A DNA stretch of 64,000 nucleotides from Aeromonas diversa CDC 2478-85 (GTDB lineage: Bacteria; Pseudomonadota; Gammaproteobacteria; Enterobacterales; Aeromonadaceae): positions 265,162 to 329,161 of the forward strand of contig NZ_CDCE01000020.1 of the NCBI RefSeq assembly GCF_000819805.1, in the 5' to 3' direction. The notes below the pieces were generated by a model. That model ran no database searches, was not told where the DNA came from, and saw only the letters and a list, made by a program, of their open reading frames with translations. Both the position numbers and the translations under genes were made by a program. Below, piece by piece: positions 60,831-64,000 of the stretch. Numbering within the stretch: position 1 is the first letter of the stretch; every line of letters begins with the position of its first letter.

Positions 60831-61673
60831 ATGTCCAAACAGATTATGGTTCCGGATATCGGCGCCGATGAAGTTGAAGTCACCGAGATCATGGTCGCCG
60901 TGGGCGACAAGGTCGAACTCGACCAGTCCATCATCGCGGTAGAGGGTGACAAGGCCTCCATGGAAGTGCCGGCTCCGGCCGCTGGTATCGTCAAAGAGAT
61001 CCTGATCAAGGTGGGTGACAAGGTTGCCACCGGTTCCCAGATCATGGTCTTCGAAGCCGAGGGTGCTGCCGCGCCGGCACCGGCCCAGGCCGCTGCACCT
61101 GTTGCTGCCGCCGCGCCGGCTGCTGCTCCGGCCGCTGCCGCTCGCCAGGACGTCAACGTACCGGACATCGGCGGTGACGAAGTCGAAGTCACCGAGATCA
61201 TGGTGGCCGTGGGTGACATGGTCGAGGCCGATCAGTCCATCATCGCCGTAGAGGGTGACAAGGCTTCCATGGAAGTACCGGCTCCGTTCGCGGGCCGCGT
61301 GGTCGAGATCAAGGTTGCCACCGGCGCCAAGGTTTCCACCGGCTCCCTGGTGATGGTCTTCGAAGTGGCGGGCGCTGCACCTGCCGCTGCTGCCGCGCCG
61401 GCTCCGGTTGCTGCACCTGCTGCCCCGGTTGCCGCCGCCAAGGACGTCAACGTGCCGGACATCGGTGGCGATGAAGTCAGCGTGACCGAGATCATGGTTG
61501 CCGTGGGTGACAAAGTCGAGGCCGAGCAGTCCCTGATCACAGTGGAAGGCGACAAGGCTTCCATGGAAGTGCCTGCACCGTTCGCCGGTGTGGTCAAAGA
61601 GATCAAGGTGAAGGCGGGTGACAAGGTTTCCACCGGATCGCTCATCATGGTGTTCGAAGTGGCTGGTGCTGCT
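60831..61673 (+). repeat. Three tandem lipoyl-domain repeats in aceF
   Basis: Units at about 60831-61058, 61149-61376 and 61449-61673 encode similar domains with an [12 protein letters not shown] core in each, separated by GCC/GCT/CCG-rich linkers of about 75-90 nt. DNA similarity between units is high around the lipoyl lysines. Confidence 0.8.
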
Positions 61674-62711
61674 CCGGCTGCCGTGGCTGCCCCTGCCGCT
61701 ACCCCTGCTCCTGTTGCTGCCGCTGCCGCCGCCCCTGCACCGGTTGCCCAGGCTGCTGCCGCCTCCGACTTCGTGGCCAACGACGCCTACGTGCACGCCT
61801 CCCCGGCCGTGCGCCGCCTGGCGCGCGAGTTCGGTGTTAACCTTGCCAAGGTCAAGGGTTCCGGTCGCAAGGGCCGCATCGTCAAAGAAGACGTGCAGGC
61901 TTATGTGAAGGACGCCATCAAGCGTGCCGAGTCTGCACCGGCTGCCGGCACCGGCACTGGTAACGGCATGAGCGTGCTGCCGTGGCCGAAGGTTGACTTC
62001 AGCAAGTTCGGTGACGTGGAAGAGGTCGAACTGACCCGCATCCAGAAGATCTCTGGTCCGAACCTGCACCGCAACTGGGCCATGATCCCCCATGTGACCC
62101 AGTTCGACGAGGCCGACACCACCGAGCTGGAAGCGTTCCGCAAAGAGCAGAACGCGATGCTCGAGAAGCAGAAGGCAGACGTGAAGATCACCCCGCTGGT
62201 GTTCATCCTGAAAGCCGCTGCCAAGGCGCTGGAAGCCCATCCGCGCTTCTGCAGCTCCCTGTCCGAAGATGGCAGCAAGCTGATCATGAAGAAGTACATC
62301 CACATCGGTGTGGCGGTGGATACCCCCAACGGTCTGGTTGTGCCCGTGGTGCGCGATGTCAACAAGAAGGGCATCATGGAGCTGTCTCGCGATCTGGCCG
62401 AGATCTCCAAGAAGGCCCGTGCCGGCAAGCTGACCGCGTCCGACATGCAGGGCGGTTGCTTCACCATTTCCAGCCTGGGTGGCATCGGCGGTACCAGCTT
62501 TACCCCGATCGTCAACGCGCCGGAAGTGGCCATCCTCGGCGTCTCCAAGTCCGACTTCAAACCGAAGTGGAACGGCAAGGAGTTCGTGCCGCGCCTGATG
62601 CTGCCGCTGGCCCTGAGCTATGACCACCGCGTCATTGACGGTGCCGACGGTGCTCGCTTCATCACCACCATGAATGGTGTCCTGTCCGACATTCGTCGAC
62701 TGGTCCTGTAA
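60831..62711 (+). CDS. aceF: Pyruvate dehydrogenase E2, dihydrolipoamide acetyltransferase AceF
   Basis: A 626-residue E2 (E. coli AceF 630) with three lipoyl domains, each carrying the lipoylation site EGDKASME (Lys41, Lys144, Lys242), joined by Ala-Pro-rich swinging linkers. A peripheral subunit-binding domain (about 315-355, [20 protein letters not shown]) and the catalytic domain with [15 protein letters not shown] follow. It forms the 24-mer core and transfers acetyl to CoA. The three lipoyl domains are nearly alike, suggesting repeat homogenisation. lpdA follows after a terminator. Confidence 0.98.
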   Translation: MSKQIMVPDIGADEVEVTEIMVAVGDKVELDQSIIAVEGDKASMEVPAPAAGIVKEILIKVGDKVATGSQIMVFEAEGAAAPAPAQAAAPVAAAAPAAAPAAAARQDVNVPDIGGDEVEVTEIMVAVGDMVEADQSIIAVEGDKASMEVPAPFAGRVVEIKVATGAKVSTGSLVMVFEVAGAAPAAAAAPAPVAAPAAPVAAAKDVNVPDIGGDEVSVTEIMVAVGDKVEAEQSLITVEGDKASMEVPAPFAGVVKEIKVKAGDKVSTGSLIMVFEVAGAAPAAVAAPAATPAPVAAAAAAPAPVAQAAAASDFVANDAYVHASPAVRRLAREFGVNLAKVKGSGRKGRIVKEDVQAYVKDAIKRAESAPAAGTGTGNGMSVLPWPKVDFSKFGDVEEVELTRIQKISGPNLHRNWAMIPHVTQFDEADTTELEAFRKEQNAMLEKQKADVKITPLVFILKAAAKALEAHPRFCSSLSEDGSKLIMKKYIHIGVAVDTPNGLVVPVVRDVNKKGIMELSRDLAEISKKARAGKLTASDMQGGCFTISSLGGIGGTSFTPIVNAPEVAILGVSKSDFKPKWNGKEFVPRLMLPLALSYDHRVIDGADGARFITTMNGVLSDIRRLVL

Positions 62712-62716
62712 GTGAG

Positions 62717-62743
62717 AGGGCGGGCCCATAGCCCGCCCTTTTT
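62717..62743 (+). terminator. Rho-independent terminator after aceF
   Basis: AGGGCGGGC, loop ccata, GCCCGCCCTTTTTG, 5 bp after the aceF stop. lpdA therefore needs read-through or its own promoter; the 62744-62863 gap has only a weak candidate (TATAAG at 62840-62845). Confidence 0.88.
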
Positions 62744-62863
62744 GCTTCTCAATTCGTTAACAGGATTGTAAACTTGCCCCGGTTTTTTTAAGCGCTGACA
62801 GCCCACCAATATGGCATTTCATACTGCGCTGTCCGGGGATATAAGAACGACAAAGAGGTCATG

Positions 62864-64000
62864 ATGAGTAAAGAAATCAAAACCCAGGTCGTGGTACTGG
62901 GTGCTGGCCCTGCCGGTTATTCTGCTGCCTTCCGTGCAGCCGACCTGGGCCTCGATACCATTATCGTCGAGCGTTACTCCACCCTGGGTGGCGTCTGCCT
63001 GAACGTGGGTTGCATCCCCTCCAAGGCCCTGCTGCACGTGGCCAAGGTGATCGAAGAGGCCAAGGCCCTGGCCGAGCACGGCATCGTCTTCGGTGAGCCG
63101 AAGACCGACATCACCAAGATCCGCCTGTGGAAAGAGAAAGTCATCAACCAGCTGACCGGCGGTCTGGCTGGCATGGCCAAGATGCGTAAGGTTCAGGTTG
63201 TGAACGGCTTCGGCAAGTTCACCGGCCCGAACACCCTCGAGGTAGAAGGCGCCGACGGCAAGACCACCGTCACTTTCGACAACGCCATCATCGCCGCCGG
63301 CTCCCGTCCGGTGAAGCTGCCCTTCATCCCGCACGACGACCCGCGTGTATGGGACTCCACCGACGCGCTGGAGCTGACCACTGTACCGGGCAAGCTGCTG
63401 GTGCTGGGTGGCGGCATCATCGGTCTGGAAATGGGTACCGTGTACTCCTCCCTGGGCTCCGAGATCGACGTGGTCGAGTTCGCCGATCAGCTGGTGCCGG
63501 CCGCTGACAAGGACATCGTCAAGGTCTACACCAAGCGTGTGGCCAAGAAGTTCAACATCATGCTGGAGACCAAGGTTACCGCCGTTGAAGCCCGCGAAGA
63601 TGGTCTGTATGTCTCCTTCGAAGGCAAGCAGGCTCCGGCCGAGCCGGTTCGCTACGACAACGTGCTGGTCGCCGTTGGCCGTGTGCCGAATGGCAAGTTG
63701 CTGGACGCCGAGAAGGCCGGTGTCGCCGTCAACGAGCGTGGCTTCATCGAAGTGGACAAGCAGCTGCGTACCAACGTGGCCCACATCCACGCTATCGGTG
63801 ACATCGTGGGTCAGCCCATGCTGGCGCACAAGGGGGTGCACGAAGGTCACGTGGCCGCCGAAGTCATCGCCGGCAAGAAGCACTACTTCGATCCGAAGGT
63901 GATCCCGTCCATCGCCTACACCGAGCCGGAGATGGCCTGGGTCGGTCTGACCGAGAAGGAAGCCAAGGAGAAGGGGATCACCTTCGAAGTGGCCACCTTC
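62864..64000 (+). CDS. lpdA: Dihydrolipoamide dehydrogenase LpdA, N-terminal part (cut by window edge)
   Basis: An open frame runs to the window end: 379 residues of about 475 expected. The start at 62864 gives MSKEIKTQVVVLGAGPAGYS (FAD-binding GxGxxG), with a GAGG Shine-Dalgarno 5 nt upstream; an ATG directly before it is less well placed. The redox-active pair is Cys45 and Cys50 in GGVCLNVGCIPSK, the NAD-binding GGGIIGLEMG is at about residue 185 and the second FAD motif is AIGDIVG. E3 serves pyruvate and 2-oxoglutarate dehydrogenases and the glycine cleavage system, which fits separate promoter control. The dimerisation domain has just begun. Confidence 0.96.
   Translation, partial: MSKEIKTQVVVLGAGPAGYSAAFRAADLGLDTIIVERYSTLGGVCLNVGCIPSKALLHVAKVIEEAKALAEHGIVFGEPKTDITKIRLWKEKVINQLTGGLAGMAKMRKVQVVNGFGKFTGPNTLEVEGADGKTTVTFDNAIIAAGSRPVKLPFIPHDDPRVWDSTDALELTTVPGKLLVLGGGIIGLEMGTVYSSLGSEIDVVEFADQLVPAADKDIVKVYTKRVAKKFNIMLETKVTAVEAREDGLYVSFEGKQAPAEPVRYDNVLVAVGRVPNGKLLDAEKAGVAVNERGFIEVDKQLRTNVAHIHAIGDIVGQPMLAHKGVHEGHVAAEVIAGKKHYFDPKVIPSIAYTEPEMAWVGLTEKEAKEKGITFEVATF

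Noticed and set aside
60723-62729. 668-residue minus-strand open frame opposite aceF
   Set aside because: Gly/Ser/His-rich repetitive product caused by the Ala-Pro linkers of aceF read backwards.

Overview
The window is a compact, high-GC stretch of gammaproteobacterial chromosome, almost entirely core genes. Protein sequences and gene order point to Aeromonadaceae, most likely Aeromonas: a tapABCD-type IV pilus cluster sits beside nadC, petABC lies between rpsI and sspA, and the Mla, Lpt, dcw and Pdh clusters resemble those of enterobacteria and vibrios. I saw no insertion sequence, prophage, CRISPR array, tRNA gene or rRNA operon. Both ends cut through genes: darP on the left and lpdA on the right.

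Layout from left to right. (1) 1-6.3 kb: darP and pmbA diverge; then a minus-strand operon mlaFEDCB-ibaG-murA covers phospholipid retrograde transport, a BolA protein and the first committed step of peptidoglycan synthesis. (2) 6.5-13.3 kb: a plus-strand operon kdsD-kdsC-lptC-lptA-lptB-rpoN-hpf-ptsN-rapZ-npr covers Kdo synthesis, LPS export, sigma-54, ribosome hibernation and the nitrogen PTS. (3) 13.4-17.7 kb: the envelope proteases degS and degQ, zapG, and the divergent zapE. (4) 17.8-22.8 kb: rplM-rpsI, the cytochrome bc1 genes petABC, and sspAB. (5) 22.8-27.6 kb: lpoA-yraN-diaA-dolP on the minus strand, diverging from rsmI and followed by the RNase P RNA gene. (6) 27.8-44.6 kb: a complete dcw cell-wall and division cluster from mraZ to ftsZ, plus lpxC, without ddlB. 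(7) 44.7-49.8 kb: a LytM/M23 peptidase in the place held by secM in E. coli, then secA and mutT, with yacG and zapD converging. (8) 49.8-56.4 kb: coaE, tapDCBA, nadC and a membrane-anchored retropepsin-like protein. (9) 56.4-64 kb: ampD, then pdhR-aceE-aceF-lpdA for pyruvate dehydrogenase.

Most genes serve envelope biogenesis: LPS (kdsD, kdsC, lptABC, lpxC), phospholipid asymmetry (mla), peptidoglycan (mur genes, mraY, ftsI, ftsW, lpoA, ampD, M23) and division (fts, zapD, zapE, zapG). Many junctions are 1-20 nt overlaps, which suggests translational coupling.

I did not find an undescribed multi-gene system. The strongest non-coding signals are regulatory. They are three GTGG repeats spaced exactly 10 nt before mraZ, two perfect 15-bp PdhR-type operators flanking an FNR-like site before pdhR, a strong sigma-70 promoter before petABC, a 16-bp palindrome before rsmI, and a hairpin plus promoter where ddlB would be. 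Several starts are not ATG (murE and ftsQ TTG; mraZ and murG GTG). All functional calls come from reading the sequence and from family knowledge; no database search was run.
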